The notes beneath the pieces are model-generated. The model made no database searches, was not told the DNA's origin, and saw nothing but the letters and a program-made list of their open reading frames with translations. DNA of 64,000 nt from Myxococcota bacterium (GTDB lineage: Bacteria > Myxococcota_A > UBA9160 > UBA6930): NCBI GenBank assembly GCA_028285625.1, contig JANQOX010000005.1, positions 124,001 to 188,000 on the forward strand, in the 5' to 3' direction. The translations under genes were made by a program, and so were the position numbers. Positions within the stretch are counted from its first letter, which is position 1, and every line of letters starts with the position of its first letter. Positions 51,630 through 60,055 of the stretch are shown one piece after another.

Positions 51630-52229
51630 CTAACGGGCGGGTACGGCGATCACCCCGTGCAGCAACGTCTCGATCACGGCGTCGACGCGGCGTGCGCTGA
51701 CCTGGTCGTTCTCGCCCGCGAGAACCAGCAGGGTGTAGGAGACGAAGACCTCGGCGACGACGTGGGCCATGTCGTGCGCGTCCAGGTCCGAGCGCACGTC
51801 TCCGCGCCGCACTCCGTCTTCGAGGACCCGCCGCACCAGGTCGGGGAGCAGGTCGCGACCGCGGTCGAGCACGTCGCCGACGAGCGAACGCACCAAGCTG
51901 GCATCGCGGACCAGCAGGCCGCGCAGTACGCCGCGACTCCGTGCAAAGTCGAGGCAGGCGCCTAGCACCAGGCGCAGCGTATGGGCCGTACCCGGCGTGG
52001 TGCGTGCGGCCTCGGCGGCCAGCACCTCGTTCCACTCGTGGAGGACGCGTTCCATCACCTCGGCGAACAGGCCGCGCTTGTCTCCGAAGTAGCGGTAGAC
52101 GAGCGGTCGCGAGACGTGAGCCGCCGTGGCCACGTCCTCGAGCGTGGTCTTCTTGAAGCCGTTGCGACCGAAGGCGGCCTCGGCGGCTTCGAGGATCGCG
52201 TCCCGGGTGCCCGCGGGGCCATGTTCCAT
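51630..52229 (-). CDS. TetR/AcrR family transcriptional regulator
   Basis: Regulator of 199 residues with a standard HTH: FGRNGFKKTTLEDVATAA then HVSRPLVYRYFGDKRGLF. The ligand domain has no recognised signature. It is divergent from the CrtI-like FAD oxidoreductase gene, with four GTTTAC-type half-sites in the 146 nt between them, so that gene and itself are probably its targets. The start ATG 52229 lies 7 nt after a predicted -10 box. Confidence 0.9.
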   Translation of the reverse strand: MEHGPAGTRDAILEAAEAAFGRNGFKKTTLEDVATAAHVSRPLVYRYFGDKRGLFAEVMERVLHEWNEVLAAEAARTTPGTAHTLRLVLGACLDFARSRGVLRGLLVRDASLVRSLVGDVLDRGRDLLPDLVRRVLEDGVRRGDVRSDLDAHDMAHVVAEVFVSYTLLVLAGENDQVSARRVDAVIETLLHGVIAVPAR

Positions 52230-52342
52230 CCCGGCTAGGATTTACGATCCGAGACGAAATGTAAACCCACGGGGATCAATCGTCTGCAGTTCGGGTCCAG
52301 AATAGCTATCGATGTTTACAAGTAGATAACTATTTGTTTACA
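52230..52342. promoter_or_regulatory. Divergent control region with GTTTAC half-sites; predicted leaderless TetR promoter
   Basis: Minus-strand promoter: TTTACA (52264-52259), 17-nt spacer, AATCCT (52241-52236), then 7 nt to the TetR ATG. An inverted repeat TTTAC (52241-52245) / GTAAA (52261-52265) overlaps it. On the plus side, GTTTACA occurs twice (52314-52320 and 52336-52342) exactly 22 bp apart, upstream of the FAD oxidoreductase gene. The same word in both orientations is what a TetR operator pair would show. Confidence 0.55.
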
Positions 52343-52375
52343 TGCTTGGCTCCATTTGGACCGAGAGGAGTCTCC

Positions 52376-53773
52376 ATGGCCCGGGAATCGTTCGACGTCG
52401 TGATCGTGGGGGGTGGCATGGGCGGGTTGAACCTCGCCGCCCTGCTCACGAACGAGGGCAAGCGCGTGCTCGTGGTGGAGCGTTCGGGGCCCGAGGGGCT
52501 CGGCGGTCGCGCTGCCAGCGGCAAGATCGGAAACGCCGCGATCGACAACGGCATCAAGGGCCTGATCCTGGCGGGTACCCAGGACGAGGTCTATCGGCGC
52601 ATCGGCAAGACCATGCCCGAGAACGTCTGCCGCTGGACGAACTCGGGCGAGGTCCACATGGGCGGCCGGTGGCGCAAGCTCGACGACATGATCCGGGGCT
52701 CGCTCGCGGAGTTCGTGAAGGTCTACGTCGACACGGCGAAGAACTGGAGCTTCGAGGAGATCGAGCAGCTCGACGACGTGTCCGTCGAGAAGTTCGTGAC
52801 CGAACGCACCAACGATCCCGACGTGATCGACTTCTTCCGCTACATGGGCTGGCTGTTCGGAGGCACGCTCTCCGTACCCCATGACTACTCGGCCGGCATG
52901 CTCTTCTACAGCGTGAAGAAGCAGCTCGAGCACCTGGGCCATTTTCCTTCGCAGTCCTATTGGGTCAAGGGAGGCAGCGGTGCGATCGCTGGCCCGCTCA
53001 TCGAAGCGATCGAAGAGCGGGGCGGCGAGATCCGAACGAACACGTCGGTGTCGCACATCGTGATCGAAGACGGTCGGGTGCGAGGGGTCGAGATCGAGTG
53101 CGGCGACCGCCGGGTGCCGACCGAGCTCTACGACACGCAACGAATCGATGCGCCGGTGGTCGTGAGTGCCGTCGCGATCTGGGACATCTTCAACATCCTG
53201 AGCGAGGACGACCTGTCGCCGTGGTATGCGGACCGCTTGCGTCACCTGCACCGCAAGACGCTGAACGATGCGACGCTCACCTACGGTCACGACGATCCCG
53301 ACCTCTGGGACCACAGCGGGCCACGCTGGGTCCAGGAGGGGCCGGTGACGGGCAGGCCCTGGTGTGCTGCTTCGCTCGAGTTCTCCGACGAGCCCGGCCA
53401 GTACGAGACCACGTTCTGGATCCAGACCGGTTGGTGGGAGAAGCCCAACCTGTTCCAGATGCGCGAGGCGAGCCACAAGATTGCGCTGAACCAGCTCTTC
53501 GACGATTGGGAGGAGGACATCAAGCAGCTCTTCCCGGGCGTGGTCGAGAAGGCCCATTGGCGGCACCGGTCCTTCGGGCCGGCCACCCTGATCGAGACCC
53601 CCGGCAACGTGGGGCGTAGCCTGATCGACATCGAGGCCGAAGGGGTCGACGGTCTCTACCTGATCGGAGAGCGCACCAGCGCCGCGAAGATCATGGGCGT
53701 CTACGGGTCGGCGCAGGTGGCCCTCGAGGCGTCGCGGCTGATCCTCGAGCGCTCGGAGAGCGCCACGGCGTAA
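52376..53773 (+). CDS. NAD(P)/FAD-dependent oxidoreductase, phytoene-desaturase (CrtI)-like
   Basis: Flavoprotein of 465 residues. N-terminal FAD motif VVIVGGGMGGLNLAALL (G-x-G-x2-G) with VVER next. C-terminal GLYLIGERTSAAKIMGVYGS is the FAD pyrophosphate-binding end of CrtI/retinol-saturase-like amine oxidases. It probably dehydrogenates or isomerises a polyene or similar lipid. The ATG follows GAGAGGAG; an upstream frame to 52334 has no site. Divergent from TetR, followed closely by a lipocalin that could carry its product. Confidence 0.85.
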   Translation: MARESFDVVIVGGGMGGLNLAALLTNEGKRVLVVERSGPEGLGGRAASGKIGNAAIDNGIKGLILAGTQDEVYRRIGKTMPENVCRWTNSGEVHMGGRWRKLDDMIRGSLAEFVKVYVDTAKNWSFEEIEQLDDVSVEKFVTERTNDPDVIDFFRYMGWLFGGTLSVPHDYSAGMLFYSVKKQLEHLGHFPSQSYWVKGGSGAIAGPLIEAIEERGGEIRTNTSVSHIVIEDGRVRGVEIECGDRRVPTELYDTQRIDAPVVVSAVAIWDIFNILSEDDLSPWYADRLRHLHRKTLNDATLTYGHDDPDLWDHSGPRWVQEGPVTGRPWCAASLEFSDEPGQYETTFWIQTGWWEKPNLFQMREASHKIALNQLFDDWEEDIKQLFPGVVEKAHWRHRSFGPATLIETPGNVGRSLIDIEAEGVDGLYLIGERTSAAKIMGVYGSAQVALEASRLILERSESATA

Positions 53774-53785
53774 GTCGGCGGCTAA

Positions 53786-53812
53786 CCTCCGCTCCCCGTA
53801 CCGGGGCGGAGG
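53786..53812 (+). promoter_or_regulatory. RNA hairpin sequestering the lipocalin Shine-Dalgarno
   Basis: CCTCCGCTCCCCG (53786-53798) pairs with CGGGGCGGAGG (53802-53812) apart from a 2-nt bulge, around a 3-nt loop. The right arm contains GGAGG (53808-53812), the only good ribosome-binding site for the lipocalin ATG at 53818. There is no T tail, so it is not a terminator. It may limit translation of the lipocalin. Confidence 0.45.
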
Positions 53813-53817
53813 CGTCC

Positions 53818-54405
53818 ATGACACGACCGAGCAGTCGAGCGAATCGCGCAGGCCGGACCCGACCGCTGCAACGAGTGGGGATGCTGTGGATCGCGCTCGT
53901 CCTTGCGGGGGGCTGTGCCGGCGTGCCCGATGGGGTCGAGCCGGTACGGGGGTTCGACCTCGAGCGCTATCTGGGCACCTGGTACGAGATCGCACGCCTC
54001 GACCATCGTTTCGAGCGCGGCCTGACGGACATCACCGCGCAGTATCGTCTGCGCAAAGACGGCGACGTCGAGGTGATCAACCGGGGCTGGGACACCAAGG
54101 CCGAGGAGTGGAGCGAGGCCGTGGGGCGCGCCGTGCTGGTGGGTGAGCCCGACGTGGGCCAGCTCAAGGTCTCGTTCTTCGGCCCGTTCTACGGCGGCTA
54201 CAACGTGATCGACCTCGATCAGGAGAACTACGGCCATGCCCTGGTGGCGGGGCCGAACCGCTCCTACCTGTGGATCCTCGCGCGCGAACCCGAGATCGCC
54301 CCCGAGCTGCTGCAGCGATTGGTCGACAAGGCGCGCGGCCTCGGCTTTCCGACCGACGAGCTGATCCGGGTCGACCACAGTCGGGCGGCGCGCTCGCAGC
54401 CCTGA
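53818..54405 (+). CDS. Lipocalin-family lipoprotein (Blc-like)
   Basis: Protein of 195 residues with a lipobox (VLAGGC). The lipocalin signature follows: LERYLGTWYEIARLDHRFE (GxW motif), VEVINRGWD and YNVIDLDQENYGHALV. Blc-type lipocalins bind fatty acids or lysolipids at the outer membrane. The N-terminal 20 residues before the signal are polar, so the true start may be ATG 53881. It follows the CrtI-like oxidoreductase on the same strand; a hairpin over its ribosome-binding site could set the ratio. Confidence 0.88.
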   Translation: MTRPSSRANRAGRTRPLQRVGMLWIALVLAGGCAGVPDGVEPVRGFDLERYLGTWYEIARLDHRFERGLTDITAQYRLRKDGDVEVINRGWDTKAEEWSEAVGRAVLVGEPDVGQLKVSFFGPFYGGYNVIDLDQENYGHALVAGPNRSYLWILAREPEIAPELLQRLVDKARGLGFPTDELIRVDHSRAARSQP

Positions 54406-54423
54406 CCTCCCCGGCGCGCCGCC

Positions 54424-55659
54424 CTAGGGCAGCGTGACCTCCTGCACGTAGATCCGTGTCTCGACGTTCTGGCCCACCGCCCACGGCCAATCCGCCTCTT
54501 CGAGGGGGCTCGAGTAGTTGGCGACGGCGAAGCGGCCATCGCCCAGTGGAATCGCCGAGGCGAACGCGGTGTCGCCCCTCGACGGCAGGTCGGCGAGTGG
54601 GACGATGCGGCGCTCGTCCGGAAGGATCTCGTAGACGCTCGTCCGCAGCCGCGTCCACCAGAACCTCAGCTGATCGAGCAGCAGCCGCGAGTCGTCGGAC
54701 AGCCAACCCGGCATTCGCTCGACGGGTCCGCCCAGGCTTCGCCGTGCGAACGCGAAGAAGCGATCGCCGTGGCGCACCAGCAGCGGCGAGTCATGCCGGT
54801 GTGGGGTGGGGCTGCAATCCCAGCGTTCGAGCCGGTCCGCCGGGGCCGTGCAGACGAGCGCACCGCGTGGTTCCACACGGACCAACGCGACCAGGTTGCC
54901 CTCGGCGTCGAACTCGAACGCGCACTCGCTGGCGCCGGCGTGGGCGACGGGTGAGTCGCGCCCGCTCACCGAGGCCCACGCAAGGCCGTCGTCGGAGCGG
55001 AGCAGCCGGACGCTGCGCAGGCGCTCGGTCTCGTCGTAGGGGGCGCGGCCGTCGTAGACGCTCATCCAACCCTGGCCGCGCCGCCACTTGGTGCGCCACA
55101 CGACGTGACCGGGCTCGAAGATCGGCTGCGCCTCTCCCCAGTCAGCCGGTCCCAGGCGTTCGGTCACTCGGATCGCGTTGGGCGAGAAGACGCCCGGCTG
55201 GCTGTCGGCTTCGAAGAAGTAGAAGAGCAGGCGGTCGCCCACCGATAGGAACCGCGGCTCGCGCAGGTCGCGGTCCGGCAGGTCGAAGCGGGCCTCGAGC
55301 GTCCAGCGCGCCCCGGGCTCGAGTTCGGCTCCGGCCGAGGTCGACAGGACGATCATGTGCGCGTCGTCACTGGCCCAGTGCCGCGGCGCCGTGCGAAACG
55401 CCAGGTAGGTGCGATCGCCGTGGCGCACCCAGTCGAGGTTGTTGTTGGCCGCGCCCAGGCCGAGGCCCGGTGGCAGGCCGGGCCCGGGTACGACCGCGTG
55501 GGCCTCTCCAATGCGCAGCCCCTCGGCGCGCTCCCGATCCCAAGCGTGCGTCTCGTCGGCAGTCCAGCCCCAGGCGACGATCCCGCCCACCAGCAGTCCC
55601 ACGCCGGCAAGAGCCAGTCCGAAGATCGAGAGCACGGCGCGGATCACGCGCGCCAGCAT
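54424..55659 (-). CDS. Membrane-anchored beta-propeller-like protein
   Basis: Protein of 411 residues with a short N-terminal membrane anchor (IFGLALAGVGLLVGGIVAWGW). The rest has repeating Asp/Trp beta-strand blocks (HGDRTYLAFRTAP, WMSVYDGRAPYDE, HGDRFFAFARR), like the sialidase or BNR propellers. No catalytic residues are evident. It is divergent from the MMPL exporter. Pseudomonas DUF1302/DUF1329/BNR/MMPL groups have a similar partner, so it might be an exporter accessory protein. AGAAGGG precedes the ATG. Confidence 0.6.
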   Translation of the reverse strand: MLARVIRAVLSIFGLALAGVGLLVGGIVAWGWTADETHAWDRERAEGLRIGEAHAVVPGPGLPPGLGLGAANNNLDWVRHGDRTYLAFRTAPRHWASDDAHMIVLSTSAGAELEPGARWTLEARFDLPDRDLREPRFLSVGDRLLFYFFEADSQPGVFSPNAIRVTERLGPADWGEAQPIFEPGHVVWRTKWRRGQGWMSVYDGRAPYDETERLRSVRLLRSDDGLAWASVSGRDSPVAHAGASECAFEFDAEGNLVALVRVEPRGALVCTAPADRLERWDCSPTPHRHDSPLLVRHGDRFFAFARRSLGGPVERMPGWLSDDSRLLLDQLRFWWTRLRTSVYEILPDERRIVPLADLPSRGDTAFASAIPLGDGRFAVANYSSPLEEADWPWAVGQNVETRIYVQEVTLP

Positions 55660-55741
55660 GGGCCAGCCCTTCTGAGGTCGCTAGCGGCGGATTCGCTCGA
55701 AGACAGGGGTCGGCCTCCCGAGACCGGCTAGGATCCTGCGG

Positions 55742-58264
55742 ATGTCGTCCTCCCCTGGGCCGTTGGCGCGGCTGCATCACAGAGCGATCCTCGATCGACC
55801 CCTTGCCGCGCTGCTGGTGCTGGTCGGGCTGCTCGCCTTCGCGGCGTATCACGCTCAGCACTTCGAGCTCGACGCTTCGGCCGATTCCCTTCTGCTCGAG
55901 GACGATCCCGACCTCCAGCTGTTTCGACAGGTCGGGGCGCGCTACGCCACGCGCGACCTGTTGGTCGTGACGTTCCTGCCCGACGGCGTGCTCTTCGAAG
56001 ACGAGGCGCTCGGGCACCTGGCGGGTCTTCGCGACGCACTCGCGACGGTCGAGGGCGTGGAGTCCGTCACCAGTCTGCTCGACGTGCCGCTCGTCGAAAG
56101 CTCGGACGTGCCGCTCGCCGAGATGGCCAGCGCGGTACAGACGCTCGAGACCGAGGGGGTCGAGCGCGCGCGCGCGGTCCGGGAACTGACCGCGAGCCCG
56201 GTCTTCGGAGACCTGATCATCAGCCGTGATCGCACCACGACCGCGATCCTCGTCAATCTGGAGCACGACGAGCAGCACGCGGCGCTCCTGGCCGAACGCA
56301 ACGAGCTGCTGGTCGAGCGCGGCGCGGGGACGCTGGGCCCATCGGGCCAGCGCGAGCTCGAACGCGTGACGGTGGCCTACCAGCGGTCCGCCGCGGCTCG
56401 GGGCCCCTGGATGCACCAGGTGATCGGCGACGTCCGCGAGGCGATTGCGCCCTTTCGGGCCTACGGACAGGTACATCTCGGCGGCGTTCCGATGATCGCG
56501 GACGACATGGTCACCTTCGTGAAGAGCGACCTGGTGGTGTTCGGGTCGAGCGTGTTCGTGTTTCTCGTCTTCGTGCTGACGGTGATCTTCCGCCAGGTGC
56601 GATGGGTCGTGCTCCCGCTGCTCAGCTGCTTCTACGCCACGGTGATCATGTTGGGCGTCCTGGGGCTGGTCGGATGGAAGGTCACGGTCATCTCGTCGAA
56701 CTTCCTGGCGTTGATGCTCATCATCACGATCTCCATGAACATCCACCTGGCCGTGCGCTATCTCGGCCTCGCGCGAAAGACGCCCGAGGCCACCCAGCGA
56801 GAACTCGTTGGCGAGACGCTCAACAAGATGGTCTGGCCGTGCCTGTACACGGCGCTCACCACCATCATCGGCTTCGGCTCGCTGGTGCTGAGCGACATCA
56901 AGCCGGTGCGCGACTTCGGGTGGATGATGAGCATGGGATTGGCCGTGGCCTTCCTCACGTCGTTCACCTTCTTTCCGGCGGTGCTGATGCTGCTGCGGCC
57001 CAAGGGCGAGCGTCACGGCCGCGAGGAGGTGCCGATCACCCGGGCGCTGGCCGGCGTAACGCGTCGCCACGGCAGGGTGATCCTGGCGGTTTCCGCCGGC
57101 CTGGCGATCGTCGCTGGGGTTGGGATCTCGCGCCTCACGGTCGAGAACTCGTTCATCGACTATTTCCGCCAGGACACCGAGATCTATCAGGGCATGAAGC
57201 TGATCGACGAGAAGCTCGGGGGCACCACTCCGGCAGACGTCCTGTTGAGCTTCGCGCCACAGCCGCTTCCCGGCGAGCCCGAGCCCGCGGTCGAAGAGGA
57301 CGACGACTTCGAAGAATGGGAGCTCGAGACCTGGGACACCGAGACCACCAGCAGCGACGCCTACTGGTTCACGCCCTACAAGGTCGAGCGCATCAAGCGC
57401 GTGCATGACTACCTGGCCGCCCAGCCCGAGATCGGCAAGGTGCTCTCGTTGGCGTCGATCGTGCGTGTGGCCGAGGCCCTGAACGAGGGCCAGCCGCTCA
57501 ACGCCGTCGAGCTGGCCCTCGTCTACGACAAGCTGCCGAAGGACATCCGCAGCTCGCTGCTCGATCCCTACGTGTCGGTCGAGAACGACGAGGCCCGCGT
57601 CCTGCTGCGGATCAAGGACTCGCAAGAAGGTCTGCGTCGGGGGCCGCTCCTCGAGCGCATTCGAGAGGGCTTCCGCGATGAGCTCGGGCTGGACGAAGGA
57701 CGCGTCCAGGTGACGGGCACGCTGGTGCTCTACAACAACATGCTGCGCAGCCTGTACCAGTCGCAGATCTCGAGCCTGGGGGCGGTGATGGCGGGCATCG
57801 CCGCCATGTTCCTGCTGCTGTTCCGCTCGGTGCGACTCGCGGTGATCGGCATCGTGCCGAACCTGCTGGCGGCGGGCATCGTGCTCGGCTTGATGGGCCT
57901 GGCGGGCATTCCGCTCGACGTCATGACCATCACCATCGCGGCCATCACCATCGGCATCGCCGTCGACAACGGCATCCACTACATCTATCGCTTCCGCGAA
58001 GAGCTGCGCGAGAGCGGCGACTACGGAAAGACCCTCGAGATCTGCCACGCGAACATCGGGCGGGCCGTCTTCTACACCTCGACGACGGTGATCTTCGGTT
58101 TTTCGATCCTGGTGCTCTCGAACTTCCTGCCCACCATCTACTTCGGTGTGCTGACCGGGCTCGCGATGCTCATCGCACTGCTGGCCTCTCTCACACTGCT
58201 TCCGCTGCTGATCCTGGCGTGGAAGCCGTTCGGCATCGGCGATACGCCGCCGGCCGAAGGCTGA
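55742..58264 (+). CDS. MMPL/RND-superfamily exporter
   Basis: Integral membrane transporter of 840 residues with two repeats of one plus five helices and two large extracytoplasmic loops. The repeat motifs are MLIITISMNIHLAVRY (first half) and ITIGIAVDNGIHYIYRF (second half), the latter with the Asp of the proton path. FxADSLLLEDD-like loop DASADSLLLEDDPD is typical of 'predicted exporter' RND proteins, which include HpnN (hopanoid) and lipid exporters. An acidic stretch (EEDDDFEEWELE) sits in loop two. Substrate: probably a lipid. Confidence 0.93.
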   Translation: MSSSPGPLARLHHRAILDRPLAALLVLVGLLAFAAYHAQHFELDASADSLLLEDDPDLQLFRQVGARYATRDLLVVTFLPDGVLFEDEALGHLAGLRDALATVEGVESVTSLLDVPLVESSDVPLAEMASAVQTLETEGVERARAVRELTASPVFGDLIISRDRTTTAILVNLEHDEQHAALLAERNELLVERGAGTLGPSGQRELERVTVAYQRSAAARGPWMHQVIGDVREAIAPFRAYGQVHLGGVPMIADDMVTFVKSDLVVFGSSVFVFLVFVLTVIFRQVRWVVLPLLSCFYATVIMLGVLGLVGWKVTVISSNFLALMLIITISMNIHLAVRYLGLARKTPEATQRELVGETLNKMVWPCLYTALTTIIGFGSLVLSDIKPVRDFGWMMSMGLAVAFLTSFTFFPAVLMLLRPKGERHGREEVPITRALAGVTRRHGRVILAVSAGLAIVAGVGISRLTVENSFIDYFRQDTEIYQGMKLIDEKLGGTTPADVLLSFAPQPLPGEPEPAVEEDDDFEEWELETWDTETTSSDAYWFTPYKVERIKRVHDYLAAQPEIGKVLSLASIVRVAEALNEGQPLNAVELALVYDKLPKDIRSSLLDPYVSVENDEARVLLRIKDSQEGLRRGPLLERIREGFRDELGLDEGRVQVTGTLVLYNNMLRSLYQSQISSLGAVMAGIAAMFLLLFRSVRLAVIGIVPNLLAAGIVLGLMGLAGIPLDVMTITIAAITIGIAVDNGIHYIYRFREELRESGDYGKTLEICHANIGRAVFYTSTTVIFGFSILVLSNFLPTIYFGVLTGLAMLIALLASLTLLPLLILAWKPFGIGDTPPAEG

Positions 58265-58290
58265 GCGCGGTCGTCGGACAGGCTGGCCGG

Positions 58291-59346
58291 ATGACCGAAG
58301 TCGATCTCGCGGGCCTGGCGCGCGCCGAAACGCTCGAGGCGAGCGCGTACCACGACCCCTCGGCCTTCCAGGCCGAGCGGCAGGCGGTCTTCGCGCGCGA
58401 GTGGGTGTTGGTGGCCCACGAGGCCGAGTTGGCGCGGCCCGGCGACGGCGTGGCCGAGCAGCTGGCCGGCTGGCCGCTCTTCGTGCGGCGCGGGCGCGAT
58501 GGCGAGCTGCGCGCTTTTCACGACGTCTGCCGTCACCGCGCGGGCCCCATCGTCGGGGCTGCCGAGGGCGGCGTCTCGCGGCGCTGTGCCACGCCTCGGC
58601 TGCGCTGCCGCTACCACGGGTGGATCTACGACGAGCAGGGCCGCCTCGAAGCCACCCCGGGCTTTGGCCCCGCGGAGGGCTTCGAGCCCGCACGGCTCGG
58701 GCTCGAGCCGGTGCGCGTGGCGACCTGGCGGGGGTTCGTGTTCGTGTGTCTCGACGCCGAGGCCCCCCCGCTCGGGCATGCGTTGGGTCGGTTGCCCGGG
58801 CTCGCAGAGAGGCTGCCGCTGGAGCGGTTCGAGCTGCACGGTCGCGCACAGCACACCCTGCGGTGCAATTGGAAGGCCTACGTCGAGAACTATCTCGAGG
58901 GTTATCACATCCCCTACATCCACCCGCGGCTCCATCGCGAGGTCGACGTGAAGGGCTACGAGGTGGATGCGAGCGACGGCGTGGTGACGCACCACGCGCC
59001 CCCCAGCGCCCGGGTGACCGAGCCGGTGTATGACGGGCTCTGGGCCTGGCTCTGGCCGAACGTCGCATTCAACGTGTACGGGGATGGGCTCTCGGTCGAG
59101 CGCATGCTGCCGCTGTCTCCGACCGAGATGCGCATCGACTACCTGTTTCTCTTCGCCGAGGGCGCCGATCGCGAGGCCGCGCTGGCCATGTGCCACGAGG
59201 TGACCGACGAGGACCGCCGCATCTGTGAGGCCGTGCAGTTGAACCTCGAAGCCGGCGTCTACCGCACGGGTCGCCTGTCGCCGCGCCACGAGGCCGGCGT
59301 GTTCTACTTCCAGTCCAAGGTGCGCGAGTCGCTCGCCCGGGCCTAG
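58291..59346 (+). CDS. Rieske-type aromatic ring-hydroxylating oxygenase, alpha subunit
   Basis: Protein of 351 residues. The Rieske [2Fe-2S] site is CRHRAG with RCRYHGW (C-x-H and C-x2-H). The mononuclear iron site is ENYLEGYHIPYIHPRL (Glu, two His). The length fits the single-component family and no beta subunit or reductase is adjacent. It hydroxylates aromatic or other hydrophobic substrates (including quaternary-amine-type relatives). The ATG at 58291 lies 26 nt after the MMPL stop. Confidence 0.92.
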   Translation: MTEVDLAGLARAETLEASAYHDPSAFQAERQAVFAREWVLVAHEAELARPGDGVAEQLAGWPLFVRRGRDGELRAFHDVCRHRAGPIVGAAEGGVSRRCATPRLRCRYHGWIYDEQGRLEATPGFGPAEGFEPARLGLEPVRVATWRGFVFVCLDAEAPPLGHALGRLPGLAERLPLERFELHGRAQHTLRCNWKAYVENYLEGYHIPYIHPRLHREVDVKGYEVDASDGVVTHHAPPSARVTEPVYDGLWAWLWPNVAFNVYGDGLSVERMLPLSPTEMRIDYLFLFAEGADREAALAMCHEVTDEDRRICEAVQLNLEAGVYRTGRLSPRHEAGVFYFQSKVRESLARA

Positions 59347-59371
59347 GCGCGGGTCGCTCGCCGGCGCAAGG

Positions 59372-59965
59372 TCAGGTGGGCATGGCCGCGTGGCTGGCCT
59401 GGTAGGCCGGGCGGGCCTTCAACCGCTCGATGTACGCGCGCACCCGCGCCGAGGCCTCGAGCAGGCCGAAGCCCGTGAAGAAGTCGAGCGTGCCGCCGAA
59501 CACGACATCTGCGGCGGTGAAGGCCTCGCCCAATGCCCAGCTCGCTTCCGGCGTCATCGACTCCACGGCGGCCAGCACCCGTGGCATGTCGCCGAAGCCC
59601 ATGCTGCGTGCATCCCAGCTTTCGACGCCCAGTCCTGCGACGGCGACCATGGGCTCGAGCGTGGTCCCCGGGAAGAACAGGTAGCGGTAGTAGGCGCCAC
59701 GCTCGGGCGTACCCGGGGCCGGTGCCAACCCCTTCCCCGGAAAGCGATCGGCCAGGTAGGCGCAGATGGCCGCCGTCTCGGTCACGACCACGTCCCCATC
59801 CACCAGCGTCGGCACCTTGCCCATGGGGTTGAGGGCGCGGAAGGCCGGCGCCTCCAGGTCTCCGGCGGCGATGTCCACGACGACCCGTTCGTGGGGCGCA
59901 TCGAGCTCCCGGAGCATCCAGTCGGTGGTGACTCCCCGGCTCATGGGGTTGAAATAGTGCTTCAA
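59372..59965 (-). CDS. Glutathione S-transferase
   Basis: GST of 197 residues. The N-terminal thioredoxin fold shows NPMSRGVTTDWML, NPMGKVPTLVDGD with cis-Pro, and TETAAICAYLADRF for the glutathione gamma-Glu site. The C-terminal all-helical domain has GEAFTAADVVFGGTLDF. I choose TTG 59965 since GGAGGAA lies 5 nt upstream and MKHYFNP is a standard GST start; the open frame upstream is antisense to the TauD gene. Divergent from that gene. Confidence 0.88.
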   Translation of the reverse strand: MKHYFNPMSRGVTTDWMLRELDAPHERVVVDIAAGDLEAPAFRALNPMGKVPTLVDGDVVVTETAAICAYLADRFPGKGLAPAPGTPERGAYYRYLFFPGTTLEPMVAVAGLGVESWDARSMGFGDMPRVLAAVESMTPEASWALGEAFTAADVVFGGTLDFFTGFGLLEASARVRAYIERLKARPAYQASHAAMPT

Positions 59966-60055
59966 GGCCGTTCCTCCCACGCGCTTCCCCGAGGGTAGGG
60001 TCGACCCGGGGGTGGGGCTATCATGCCCGCTCTCCCCGAGGACCAGGAGGACGCG

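Noticed and set aside
55367-59068. 1,233-codon minus-strand open frame opposite the MMPL exporter
   Set aside because: Repetitive His/Gln/Arg/Asp composition typical of antisense translation of a GC-rich membrane-protein gene.
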